Source: Lentinus brumalis (Eukaryota > Basidiomycota > Agaricomycetes > Polyporales > Polyporaceae). Taken from it: DNA of 64,000 bases. Positions 43,594 to 54,524 of this stretch are shown here, piece after piece; the stretch's first letter is position 1; every line of letters starts with the position of its first letter. The notes below the pieces were generated by a model. The model made no database searches, was not told the DNA's origin, and saw only the letters and a program-made list of their open reading frames with translations. Location: assembly GCA_001792895.1 (NCBI GenBank), contig MARA01000021.1, forward strand, positions 496,001-560,000, read 5' to 3'. The position numbers were made by a program, and so were the translations under genes.

Positions 43594-45125
43594 TGGTAAC
43601 TTCGTACGACGCGCTGAGGGTCAAGCCACATGCTTCAGAGCTAGTGCGCAAGTGTGAAGTCTAGGTGCGCTCTCACATGCATCCGTCCGCCGTCTCACTC
43701 TGTTTGCAGCCTCTTCAGAGAGGGCTCACGATGGGTCGCGAGAAATGCTCCTGGCTGCTCAGAATCCTCGCAAAATAATTTCGGTCCGGCAACTCGTTTG
43801 AGGCACCCGGTTACGAGGGACAGCTCAAACAGATCCCGGTAGCTCACAGGCAGCGTTGCGGGCCCTTCACGAGATGATTCAGCTTGCAGAACTGCAAGTT
43901 GCAGTCTGAGACCTCACCCCACCCACCACGAGCTTGCCTTACCGGACGCAAAGCTGTCGTTGAGCGGCGTCGGACCTGATGAACTCTGTATCTCCGTTGC
44001 GCTCGTACGTTTGGAGACCGCATGCTTTGGCCTCGCTCGCTGCTTCTCAACTTGTCCGGCGCCCTCATTGAACGACGGAAAGCGACCTAAAGCGACCGGT
44101 TTATTGAGATGGGCACGTGACCGGGCGCCTACGAGTGGTATATAAGGCTGCCACTCCGCGTTTGTTCTCTTCAATGGACTCCCATGTTCCCGCGCCGCGG
44201 ACATGCCTGGAGGCAACCCAGATTCCCGTACGCTCCGTACGCGTACCCCGTCTTGCCATCCGTGTCCTCACACGATGGCCCCGTCTGTTCCCACATCCGT
44301 TATCCTGTAAGTGCTCTATGCCCGACATCGCTGCTGATCATGACGCTGATATGGGATTTGGGTCATCAGGCGGTTTGCCGTAGCTTCGAAGTTGCCTAGT
44401 CCGAACGCAGCCTCTCCGTGGATCTCGCCGGTGAGTAGCTTACATTTGTCCCTATCTACACTCCTGTCCTTGTCGTCGTCGCCCAGAGTGACTCATCGCT
44501 GACTACGCCACTACCAGTCATCTGCCATTGATTCCCCCGAATCAGTCGCCATCCTCGCATTAGGCGTCTGGAGGAGACTTCAGACGTCAAACAGCCTTTG
44601 AGACTCAACTGCCCTCGATTTGCTCGAGACCGGTTGAGAATCGTCGGTCTCCTAATGCATTCGATCGAACGCTTTCGATCGAGTGCCGTTGGGTGCCCAT
44701 GCAAATCAATTACCCCAGGACATCCCATCGGTGCCCCGCCGTTGAGTTGGCGGAGTGCGCTGATATAGTTAGTGGTGACGCGGATGTGATTGGTCAATAT
44801 TATCGCATCTGCTCGTCTCCCTCGTTATGTGTGTGAAGCAGCGACCTTCCTTTCAACGGGATAACTTCCGATTCCAGCTGTAAGTTGAGTGTGGCTGAAC
44901 GGGGCTGATATTGCTGTAGGTCTCATGTGCAGTGATTCAACGTTGCTGTGTGCTCGCAGCCATAAGTACTTATGCCAACAGAGTTTACTCGCGGTGACAA
45001 GGGGGATTCTCTGGCAATATGTGCTGTGTCGAACTTTTGGTGTACGTCGTGATTTACCAACTCCAGTCTGGACGAAGTGAATAACTCGGACGCGGTGGAC
45101 GCTGGCAGTAAGCTTCTTGTGCTGG
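43594..45125. other. Intergenic; promoter-like site and possible small gene
   Basis: TGGTATATAAGGC at 44136-44148 is a good TATA box. ATGs follow at 44174 and 44184. The second opens PRFPYAPYAYPVLPSVSSH and ends at a GTAAGT donor (about 44309), but I could not find a convincing downstream exon. Bases 44820-45125 are the left flank of the retroelement insertion. On the minus strand KKLTASVHRVRVIHFVQTGV there looks protein-like. Confidence 0.3.
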
Positions 45126-45137
45126 AACCACACCATC
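45126..45137. repeat. Target-site duplication, left copy
   Basis: AACCACACCATC directly abuts the 20-nt T run that is the poly(A) end of the retroelement. An identical 12-mer lies at 57732-57743. Confidence 0.85.
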
Positions 45138-45390
45138 TTTTTTTTTTTTTTTTTTTTGGTGGAGCGCGATAAGTCTCGAACCGCATTAGTCCCCATAGGG
45201 CTTGTCGTGCAGTTCATAGCAAGTGATTACTTACTAGACACGCTAGGCAAAGTGTCCGAGGGCTGTAGACCTCAGACACCTTACAATAAATATTGCCTTT
45301 CATCACCGCGAGGAAATGTCATTACGCACTTAGTGTGGGACTCAAACCGTAGAGGATGAGGACGATCGCCTCGTAGGCCGACGATCCTCC

Positions 45391-48300
45391 TCAGCACCTG
45401 CGCTTTATACCCACTAAAACCCCGCTATCAACTACCCACTTAGGAGGCAAATTCTCCTTATAATCAATTACTGGAAGCCATATCCGTTCGACGTCGCTCG
45501 GCTTCAGCGCTTTCTTGCCAAGACCTCTCGCTCTTGCTGCTGTGCGGCGGTCTAGGTTGAGGCGTGAGTCCAGTACAGCGTAGAATCTATTTGCGACCTC
45601 ATTGGTGGTGAATTCTGCGCCCTCTTTCTGGATAACACGCTCACATCGCAGTTTCCATATCAGATGCACCGCTTCCGTGCATAGAATACACCATAGGCTC
45701 TCAGTTGCCGTCCTCCTGGTTCCTCCCGAGGTCTTAAAGACCGCGCATGCTGCGCCAAAAATTGTCCCCCAGTTAGGGGCATGCCATTCCGCATTGGTGA
45801 GCGACCACAGTTGCTTGAGCAACTCCCAGATTAACGCTTGACCTTTTGCATTGCATTCCAGAATGATATGGGACATGCTTTCGCATTCTCCGCATATCTC
45901 GCATGAGGCCCTTTGTTGTAACTCCGTCGACATGTTCGGCCGTAACCAGTGAGTCCCCAGCATGTAGCCATCATGCGTTGCCATCCACAGGAACTGGGAA
46001 GCAGGCCTTGAGACATGCCTTGCTCTGAAGGACTTCCATATCGTCTCTTCATGCAGTTGGACACCGAACGCCGCCTGTATTCCGCTCGTTATCCTGTCTA
46101 TGTTCGCTGCTGCCCTTGGGCGGGGTGCTGTTTTGGCGTCCTCCCTCGCGCGGATTGCGCGGTAAGCTAGCTTTTGTGTCATCGAGTTGAGCTTCGCGCC
46201 TGTGACTCTGAACGCGAGGGGGATGTGGAGGCGTAGCTCATCGCCGGCGGGCTTGCTCGCCCCTTCAGCCGCCAGTCTGTCCGCTTCCTCATTGCCTTCG
46301 TGACCATTGTGGCCCTTAACCCATTCGAAAAGCGTGTGGGCTTTCCTCATGCGGAGCCTCGCGATCGTCGCCTGGGTTAGCCGTGCGTTCTTTTGGAGGA
46401 TGTAGCCCGTGTCCTCATGTTTCTGTCTCCATTTGGTGAGTGAGTCTCTGGTTGTCTGGGAGTCCGTTTGCTGCGTGACGCGTGTGCTTTCTTTGGCCGT
46501 GGTTGAGGCTAGTAGCGTTGCTGCAATCTCCCCGGTTTGGTTTGATTGTTCGATGCTGTCCGGGAGGCGTATACTCTGGTTCAGCGCCTGGTCCGCCGCG
46601 ACGAACACGCCCGCGCCCGCTTGGGCGTTCTTCTCGCCATTCCGGATGCACGAACCGTCAGTCGCTATCGTCAATACTGACCCGTCCTCCGTCAGTTTCA
46701 TTGGGACACTTTCGTTGGACGTTGGTTGAGGTCCAGTGAAGATTCTGAAGATGTGGCCAACATTCCCATACGTTGTTATGCGTCTATCGAAGGGTACGTA
46801 TCTGTCTCCGGGTACCTCTTTGCTTATGGCTTCCATAGTATCGCGCTCGTAGTCTTCCGGCTGCTCCCGCGTCGGGTTCCATTTTCCTGGCAGGGTAGCG
46901 AGTATATCGCGCGCCCTTGAGCTACATGCGTGCGGGTTCTCGCATCCCTTTTCGTCTCTCAGAGTCCCGCATGCTACGCAGCCGCAGGACGCCTTCGGTC
47001 TATGGTCGGGATTCTCTAGGCTCGTCGCGAGCTCCGCAAAATCGCCGACTGTTATTGCCTCATGCTTGTCCATTAGGCAGGTGAGGAGGCGTGAGGGGAA
47101 GGTGAGTCTAGTCAATTTGGTCCTGTCCGCCTCGGCATGATCCCACATGGGCATAGCGTTTAGTATGTCTCTCGAGAAGGCAAGGCCTTCTATTCTTACG
47201 GCGTACTTCCGAGCGACCTTCAGCATGCCCTGGATCTCCGGCGAGTGTCCGTACACTCTGGACTTCCACTTCTGTAGGAAGGGGTTGATACGCATCTTGG
47301 GATTTCGCGGTTTGCATTCTTTGGTGACGTGCATCGCCAGGAGATCATCGACGAGGAACGCCCATATTGGGCGGTTGGCTCCGAAGTCCAGGTACGTTCG
47401 GAGCCACATAATGTCTATAGCTTCGCTTCTCGCACCTAGATCGAGCATGCCTAGACCTCCTTGGCCCACCGGAAGGGAGACGTGCTCGCCACCCACTGGG
47501 GTGTTGTGCCTGTCGTCCCACAGGTACCCGCGGATGATCTTGTTGAGCCTCTGTTGAATGACGTCCGGCATTCGTTGGACCGTCGTCAAAAATTGGGTTA
47601 TCCCGCCGACAATCATTTGGATGACATGTTTTTTCCCCTGCACCGTGGCGTGCCCCGTCTTCCATCTCTCGATCACCTTCATTAGGGGCGGTCTCATGGC
47701 TACTAGCTTCGTCAGAACCAGCGTCCAGACGCCTACCTGGCACACATTGTTTCCAAAGAACCCGCCCAGGATCCTCACTGCTTCGCCGTCTTGGGCGACG
47801 TGGATATTTCTAGGATAGTTTTTCCACATACCTGTTGAGCGGTATGTCTCAGCCATTTCCTCGCGGTAGGCCGGGTTTCCAATGGGTATTATCTCCGTCT
47901 TCCCAATATTGAATCTTGCTTTTGCAGCGGAGCACCATGTGTCTAGGACTGCCTGCAGCGTCCTGAAATCGTCTTGGCTATTGAGATATACTGTGGTGTC
48001 GTCGGCGAATAAGACCACTTTCAGAACCTCCTCGCATTTGGGTATGTTGAAGCCTTTTATGTTCGATTTCCTGATCATTGCTGATAGCGGCTCAATGGCT
48101 AGGTCGAATAGCAGGCACGACAGTGGGTCTCCCTGCCGCACTCCTCTGTATATCCGGTAAGGCTTGCTAAGTATACCGTTTATCATTACTGCTGTCGCCG
48201 CATTACCGTACAGGGATTTTACCAGGCTTATAAAGGCGTGTGGGATTCCAAACCGCTCGAGTACCCTCCACAGATAGTCGTGGGCTATCTTATCGTAAGC

Positions 48301-50523
48301 CTTTTCTTGGTCAAGGGCCACTATTGCGCCATTCATATCGTTCGCTTCCGCCCAGGTCGTCATTAATCGTGCTAGCTGAGTATGATTGTGGATCTTCCGT
48401 CCTGGCACGAACCCGGCCTGCGCACGATGTATGAGGTTCGGGGCGATATCGGCAAGCCTAACGGCCAGAGCTTTGCTCAGGAGCTTATAGTCTGTGTTGA
48501 GTAGAGTGATAGGCCGGTAATTCACTACTCTAGTACGTTCGCCCTTCTCTTTGAATATTGGGGCCATCCATCCTTGTGCGAACGGGGTCTTCGTGCTGAC
48601 ACCGTACCGTCTAGCATCTTCAAAGGCCGCTGTCAAGAGTCTAATCACGTCGAAGTGTGCTCGTTCCTGGAAGCGGGTGTCTTCTACGTTGCGTGCGTGC
48701 AGTGTCTTCCATAGTTCGAACGGGATTCCATCCAGACCCGGTGCTGTGCCGTTCTTGGAAAGACGTAGTGCTGTGGCGCACTCTTCGTACGTTATCTCGC
48801 TTCCCAGCTTCGTTGCTTGGACATCAGTGACCCTCTCGTCCAGGCTATTCAGAGCCTCAGTTATATCTGCTTCTCTCACTTCCGCCGGTCTTATACCCGG
48901 GTCGTCTTTCTGGACGTTCATGTGGTGAGTCCTGGCCATACTCGCCATTTTAGCAGGGTCGGACTCATAGAGCTTCTCCCCAGCTGTTCCAGTGCACCCT
49001 TCCTTCTCGAAGGCCTGGATCAGATCTCGCGGTGCACACTCGCGGTGCAGTTTCGACCAGTATTTTGTCGGTCGGTCGCCGTATAATCTGTGCGTAGCCC
49101 TTGAATTTTGTTGTTGTTGCTTATATCTTTGCTGTCTCAGTTGGCGTACTTGCTTCGTGAGTGCTGCCGCCTCTGCGATTTTCTCGGGTTCGGGCATTGT
49201 CCGATTTGCTTTGACACTTTTCAGCGCGCGTTCGCGGTCGCGGATGTCAGCTAGAAGCTTCGGTACTAGGCCCCTCTCCCTCTTCCGTGCCATCTTCATG
49301 GCGTCCGACTTGAAGCGGTGTAGGATGATTTGCGGGTTCCTGTCGCTCGTTCTCATGCCTGAATTCTCGAGCTCGGTGAGTTCCCGGATTGCCTCAATGC
49401 CCCTCAGTTTAATCTCTTTGGCCAGAGTCCTGTCCTTGATCAGTATGAGCGGGAATAGTGGCCTTCCAGGACCCACTACTGGGGCGTTCGGTGTTGTGAG
49501 TTGTACTGAGACAAGACAGTGATCTGTCTTAACACCTGCTTCGCAGATATTCCACTCGCGGGCGTTGTCGAATACTGCCGGCGTTACATAGATACGGTCG
49601 AGTCGTGAAAAGACTGCATCCTGCCCCGTTCCCCGGTGGAACGTGTACTCTCTCGTGGACGGGTAGGTGATTCTCCATCCGTCAGCCACCATTAGACCGA
49701 GGTTTATTTTGAGGTCGTCTAGGGCTACTGTCGATTGGTCGGGTCCTTCGTTGACCGGGAGCCGGTCGAGCGTGTCCTCCACGCAGTTGAAGTCTCCGGC
49801 CATCAGATGCAGCTTGGGGCATCTCGGGTTATCCTCATAATACTTACGGACGTCTTTGAAGAAGCGGACTCGCTCCTCCACCCCGTTCGAGGTGGGGGCG
49901 TAGACGCACAGGACTACTTTCGTGTCTCCGCCTTGGCACGGGAACTCGACTTGGAGTGCTCTCCCCGGAACGATTTCTGTCGCCTTGGCAGTCGCCGTGT
50001 TGACATATCTAGCATTCAGGACGACGGCAACACCCTCTCTCTGTGTCGGGGATCCGGGGTGCTCAGAATGGAATATTTTCAGCTTCCGAGCGAACATTTG
50101 GTGTATGCTCGCCTTCCGTTCTGCTGTCAGGTGCGTCTCCTGCATTAACAGGACGCCTATTCTATGTTCTGCCATCATTCGGTACGTGCGTCCCCACTTA
50201 TTGTCGGGGTGATCACGTATCATATTTCCGAAGCCGTTCATGTTTAGAGTCGCGACTTGCAGTGTTGTTTTACGCGCAATTTCCTCTCTCCGTCTATTAC
50301 TTCCAGAGTTGGTTCCGTGCTGTGGTCCCGTGGGTGGCGGAAAGTCTTGCTGTTCAAAGTCTTCTCGTCCTCTTCCGTCTGTGTGTGGGGTGCTTCCGAT
50401 ACCGCTAAGCGTGTCATTGGGGGAGGTCGGAGCACTGACCGGACCTCCTCCTCTACTCCCAGCGGGGCGCAGTAGACCAGAACCAGTGTGTTCATCCTCG
50501 TGTAGGGTTTGGGTGGGGTACAT
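45391..50523 (-). CDS. LINE ORF2: endonuclease, reverse transcriptase, RNase H
   Basis: 1,710 residues, uninterrupted, ATG 50523. An apurinic-type (EEP) endonuclease spans about 88-340: TLNMNGFGN, QETHL (about 128), GDFNCVEDTLDR, SRLDRIYV and TDHCLV (about 333). The reverse transcriptase spans about 590-900: NYRPITLLNTDYKLLSKAL, QAGFVPGRKIHN, ALDQEKAYDKI, GVRQGDPLSCLLFDLA, and FADDT at about 839-843. RNase H spans about 1280-1430: ATDGSCIRNG, QTGEIAATLLA, QTDSQTTRDSL and GNEEADRLAAEGA, so the four acidic residues are present. A Cys/His motif CEICGECESMSHIILEC sits near 1545. All catalytic residues I could check are intact. It makes cDNA by target-primed reverse transcription at a nicked genomic site. 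Confidence 0.95.
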   Translation of the reverse strand: MYPTQTLHEDEHTGSGLLRPAGSRGGGPVSAPTSPNDTLSGIGSTPHTDGRGREDFEQQDFPPPTGPQHGTNSGSNRRREEIARKTTLQVATLNMNGFGNMIRDHPDNKWGRTYRMMAEHRIGVLLMQETHLTAERKASIHQMFARKLKIFHSEHPGSPTQREGVAVVLNARYVNTATAKATEIVPGRALQVEFPCQGGDTKVVLCVYAPTSNGVEERVRFFKDVRKYYEDNPRCPKLHLMAGDFNCVEDTLDRLPVNEGPDQSTVALDDLKINLGLMVADGWRITYPSTREYTFHRGTGQDAVFSRLDRIYVTPAVFDNAREWNICEAGVKTDHCLVSVQLTTPNAPVVGPGRPLFPLILIKDRTLAKEIKLRGIEAIRELTELENSGMRTSDRNPQIILHRFKSDAMKMARKRERGLVPKLLADIRDRERALKSVKANRTMPEPEKIAEAAALTKQVRQLRQQRYKQQQQNSRATHRLYGDRPTKYWSKLHRECAPRDLIQAFEKEGCTGTAGEKLYESDPAKMASMARTHHMNVQKDDPGIRPAEVREADITEALNSLDERVTDVQATKLGSEITYEECATALRLSKNGTAPGLDGIPFELWKTLHARNVEDTRFQERAHFDVIRLLTAAFEDARRYGVSTKTPFAQGWMAPIFKEKGERTRVVNYRPITLLNTDYKLLSKALAVRLADIAPNLIHRAQAGFVPGRKIHNHTQLARLMTTWAEANDMNGAIVALDQEKAYDKIAHDYLWRVLERFGIPHAFISLVKSLYGNAATAVMINGILSKPYRIYRGVRQGDPLSCLLFDLAIEPLSAMIRKSNIKGFNIPKCEEVLKVVLFADDTTVYLNSQDDFRTLQAVLDTWCSAAKARFNIGKTEIIPIGNPAYREEMAETYRSTGMWKNYPRNIHVAQDGEAVRILGGFFGNNVCQVGVWTLVLTKLVAMRPPLMKVIERWKTGHATVQGKKHVIQMIVGGITQFLTTVQRMPDVIQQRLNKIIRGYLWDDRHNTPVGGEHVSLPVGQGGLGMLDLGARSEAIDIMWLRTYLDFGANRPIWAFLVDDLLAMHVTKECKPRNPKMRINPFLQKWKSRVYGHSPEIQGMLKVARKYAVRIEGLAFSRDILNAMPMWDHAEADRTKLTRLTFPSRLLTCLMDKHEAITVGDFAELATSLENPDHRPKASCGCVACGTLRDEKGCENPHACSSRARDILATLPGKWNPTREQPEDYERDTMEAISKEVPGDRYVPFDRRITTYGNVGHIFRIFTGPQPTSNESVPMKLTEDGSVLTIATDGSCIRNGEKNAQAGAGVFVAADQALNQSIRLPDSIEQSNQTGEIAATLLASTTAKESTRVTQQTDSQTTRDSLTKWRQKHEDTGYILQKNARLTQATIARLRMRKAHTLFEWVKGHNGHEGNEEADRLAAEGASKPAGDELRLHIPLAFRVTGAKLNSMTQKLAYRAIRAREDAKTAPRPRAAANIDRITSGIQAAFGVQLHEETIWKSFRARHVSRPASQFLWMATHDGYMLGTHWLRPNMSTELQQRASCEICGECESMSHIILECNAKGQALIWELLKQLWSLTNAEWHAPNWGTIFGAACAVFKTSGGTRRTATESLWCILCTEAVHLIWKLRCERVIQKEGAEFTTNEVANRFYAVLDSRLNLDRRTAARARGLGKKALKPSDVERIWLPVIDYKENLPPKWVVDSGVLVGIKRRC

Positions 50524-51037
50524 GTTCGCAGTTGCTCAGTCAACTAAGGTACAACCATAGTCTTAGTTCTAGATAGAAATCCCTCCATCACGGGCGACGA
50601 TTGCTTGAGACTCGTGTGCAGGCACTGTCTGCAAGCTTTAGCGTACACTACGTGTGAGCATACGCGCGGTCCGTCGGCACCTGAAAAGGCTGACCGTGGT
50701 TTCGCGAACTGAAAGCTTTCCAGCACTCGTGAGTCTGTATATTGGGCTTTCAGTTGACACCATTACTCCAGGCTTTCGACATGGTACTCTGCATATCGTG
50801 TCGTCTACCTGGTGGCTTGCGTTGTCCGGGGCGTCACACCCGGCGCACCATGCCGGTTTCCTTTGCGTGGTTGCACTACTCTGATCATCCACTCGTGCGC
50901 ACTTCGCCGTCACATTGCGCCTGCACCTCTCCTCATCCATCGCGTCTCAAGAAGTCATTACAGCCTTGTACTATGTAGTCCTTTTGATTATACATCGTGC
51001 CCCGTCCTCCTAGTGTGTGCTCGCCGGTTGCTCCCAC

Positions 51038-54000
51038 TCAGAGGCGTTTGCGTCCACCGCTTCCGCCTGCACGTCCGCCGCCTCCCGAGCCGCTGCGGTC
51101 GTAGCTGTTACGATCGTTGTTGCGATCGTTTCGGTGGTTGCGTCTGTCGCGCTCGTCGCGAGGGTTGCGACTTCCTCGGTCGTTTCTCTCATAACCTCCC
51201 CTGCCTGGGTCCTGTCTCGACTGGCTGCCTCTCCATGGCGATCCTCGTCGCCCTGGGTCCCTTCTGCCGCCTCTACCTGCACCATTCCAGCCTGACGTCT
51301 GCGTCTGCGGCCCCATAGGGCCCTGTCTGCCGTCTCGTCCCGCGCGCTCCCCGAAGACTCCTTCACCTGGTCCTGGGCCGTTCCATCCCCGAATTCTGGG
51401 GAACGGGCACAGGTGCGCTGGGTGAGCCACGCTCGTGCATCCCGAGCACGACACGACCGGGCGAACCCGTCCCGTTCCGATAGCGAAGCTTCGGTAGCGT
51501 CTCGAACGCAGCTCCGCTACCCATGCTCGCCACTCCCGTAGGTTCCGCGTCGGCGGCCTGATATGAGCGTTCGCAATGTAGTTTCCATTTCCTAGCTGGA
51601 GAACTTCGACACGGAGCGTGCTGAGGAACTCGCTCATGGCTCTCCTCGGGGACCATCCGTCGAAACTTGGGTTCGACGCGAGCATTTCTGCGATCCAGAT
51701 GGCCATGTTATCTTCCTGGAGTACACGGAGGATAGCTTGTCTGATCTTGTCCGCGTTCCCTTCGAGGAAGCCTTCAAGCGTAAAGAGCCAGCTCTGCATA
51801 CCGGCCGTTCTTGGGAGAGCCGTGAATGAGATGCGTTCATACGACCATGTGCCGGTTGCTATCGCCGTGAGCGTCGCCATTGGTGAGAGACCGCGGACGA
51901 CCCAGATGCTCGGTAGATCCCGCAGCGTTCGTCGTGCACCGTCTTCTAGTTCAGGCGGCACGACATCAAAGTTGGTCTCACCCGTCATTGTCTCGAATGC
52001 CCAGCGTAGAGCTTCCGCGATTCGTCTGTTTAGAGCGTCGTCTTCTGAGTACTTGTAGTTGTAGATCTGTACCAGGACGTCAGAGTTCGGCGCATCACTC
52101 AATATCTCGCGCATCCAGTCCAGCGCCAGTCCCCGTAGCGCGGCCTCGGGGTCGTCGCGGTATATGTTCGGGAAGCCTCCTGGCGGCGGTATAGTCGGCG
52201 TCGTGTTCTCCCTGGGCACATCGTCTCTGAGAGCCGACGGGACGACCTCTCCATCCTCCTGCGTCGCCCAGTTTCTCTCATCGCCACGAGACATGGCGTC
52301 TCCGTCCTGCAGACGGTCGTTTCCCTCGTCCTCGACATGCGTCCTATGCCCGTAGTCGAGTGTCATGGCTGGGTCGTTTGCTTCCATTCGCGACCTTGCT
52401 TCGTGTCCGTTATCGTTCCGCGGAATGGATTCTTCGTGCAGGGACCTGTCCAAGTACGAGTGACGGTAACCGCTGCGTGCGTCGGCCAGCAGTGTTTGAT
52501 CTGCGCCTCTTCCCGCGAGGTAGTCGGCGGCTCTGGTGTTCGGAAGTGGGCGGAACTCTGACTGGTCGCGACTGCGCACCGGCCAGTTCATCTGTTGCTG
52601 CTGAGGCCGTCTCGCCTCGCTCGCCGCGTGTGTGTAGCCCGTCTCCTCGTCTCCTGTGCGGCGAGCTCGGCTCCGTGAGGATAGGCTATTATACGTGCGC
52701 GAGGTGTACCCTTCCCGCGCAAACGTATTCTCTCCGTTCTCTCCGTAACGTCCCGCGTCAGGCTCGTGATGGTAGCGAGACGGGCCCGCTCCTCTCGTCT
52801 GCATGTCACGTCCGTGCGTATTCGTACGCCCGTCTCCTGCCCGGTCACTCAGGACTTGGCGTAGACTGTTCTGACGCGCTTGGAGGAGATCGCGCTCGTC
52901 CCAGTCGCCTTCAGCGTCCTGTGCGCGGCTAGGAGCTTGTTCGCGACCGGTATCGCGTCCCGGAGGAGTCATGTCTTCTGTTGTGGCCCGCGCCTTTCCT
53001 TTTCCTCTTCTGGGCGGGTCCGGAGACGGCGAGTCGGGGTCTCGCGCCCACTCTTCGCCGTCGATGTCCATCTGGGTCTGCGGGAGAGCCGAGAACGGGT
53101 TGCGCCCTTCGTTCAGGGCTGAGTGGTTCGGGCCAGGGGACGCGTTTGGGGCCTGCAGCGTCACTCTCCTCTCACTGCAGTTACGCTGGGAGTTCGGTGC
53201 GTCAGGGAGGCTCGGGACATACTGGCGCGGTAACTGCGTCAGAGGCGGAGCCGCTATGGGAGTCGGGACGGGTACAGATATCAAGAGCGGGGTCGACGCT
53301 GCTACCGGAGAGAAGTTCTCCTCCTCCTGAACCTCCCTCAGCCCCTCTACGTCGACCTTTTGTTCCTTCGCCCACGGATTAGTCGCCGTGAGACTTGCAT
53401 TCGGGAGGAACGCGCCACTTCTGAGCAGAGGCGTTGAGCCCGCTGGCCGTGGCCTGCGCGTTCCTCGTCGCACGTCTTCTGGGTCAGGCGTCCCAGACCA
53501 TAGTCGTTTCCTGCCAGTCCATGGCCCAGTCTGGGAGGAACGTTCATGCGCCGGCTCGCCGTTGTACATAGCGCTCTGCTCACCGTTCGCGCTCTCGACT
53601 TGTTCGTCGCGCGTCTGCTCGCGCTGGGCGTGCTGCTGGTCTCTGAAACGCGAGTCCGTGAAGTCCGGAGGGGTGGTGAAGAATCTGAAATAGTTATCTT
53701 CATTGTCGGAACGGCCGCTTGGAGTTGCTGCCTCGATGGGGAGAGGCGCCGTGTTCGTCTGCGCCATATTGGCCTCCTGGCCTATGTTCGCGTTGTCAGG
53801 AGTGCCCATCGGGTTTGCGCCGCCACGCGTGAGCCCGGGTGGAGCTCCTATAGCAGCGCGCGTGCGGTGCTGGGTGCCTCCGAAAGCCGCCTCTGCGCCG
53901 CGCACCATCGTCGCCTCGTCCGGCCTGCCACGGACCGCAGCGGCGCGGAGCGTCGGGGAGAGCGTGCCGTCTGCCGCCACCGACGCCGTCGTGGTCCAGC

Positions 54001-54524
54001 TAACGTCGATGGGGGATGAGCTCGAGTCTTCGACCGCCGTCGTGGACGCGTTGTCCGACGCGTCATTCGGGTTCGAGGGGGACGGGGGAAAGTAGAAGAC
54101 GGGGACGTCCGTGCGTGCCTTGCAGCCGGCGAGTTACAGCAGGCGTCATCGCGCCAGTAGAGAGTGTGCTTACCTGCAGCTCGCGAATCTCCGCGAGTGG
54201 TATCATGCCGCTCATTGCCCTCTCAGTACTCATCTGGCCTCGCTCGTCGTTGACCGCGTTGACGGCTTGGATTCCGTGGTGAGTGCGCGGGGCCAGCTGC
54301 AGCGGGGACGGCTCGTCGATGGTGTTCTCGACGACGAAGGGAGTGAGAGGGAGAGGAGCCGCCGTGGGCGTGGGCGTCGTATTGGCGTCTTCGTGACCGC
54401 CGTTTCGGGTGTCGACGATGGGGACCGGGGTCTCCTTGACGAAGATGCGAGCGCCGCTCCTTGTTCGCTCGTACGTATCGCCTTGCGGCACGTCGTTTTT
54501 GGGAGGGGGAGTGCTGGGAGTCAT
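51038..54524 (-). CDS. LINE ORF1: gag-like protein with CCHC knuckle, one apparent intron
   Basis: The main frame (stop 51038) is open up to at least 54118 but has no ATG at its 5' end; its first long block starts at a GTG. An upstream ATG ORF (54524) is in another register and stops at 54063. A consensus 55-nt intron (54119-54173; CTGCAG|GTAAGC to CTGCAAG) joins them: IRELQ followed by ARTDVPVFYFPPSPSNPND in the ORF1 frame. The spliced protein is about 1,143 residues. The long N-terminal region is Arg/Gly/Ser-rich and disordered-looking. The C-terminal third is folded-looking (PNIYRDDPEAALRGLALDW, LPSIWVVRGLSPMATLTAI). A CX2CX4HX4C knuckle follows (CSGCTSVAHPAHLC), then Arg/Gly/Asp repeats. 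It binds element RNA, by family knowledge. Confidence 0.85.
54119..54173 (-). other. Candidate spliceosomal intron within LINE ORF1
   Basis: Donor CAG|GTAAGC, 55 nt, acceptor TGCAAG. The length is not a multiple of three and its removal moves the ATG-containing ORF into the gag frame. Length and signals match host introns in this window. Confidence 0.6.

Noticed and set aside
44923..45217. ORFs spanning the T run with poly-Lys
   Set aside because: They read through the retroelement poly(A) tail and target-site duplication, an artefact of the insertion.
45158..45350. T-arm-like GGTTCGAGAC and GGTTTGAGTCC motifs suggesting tRNA-related sequence in the LINE 3' UTR
   Set aside because: The flanking bases do not form T-stems or an acceptor stem.
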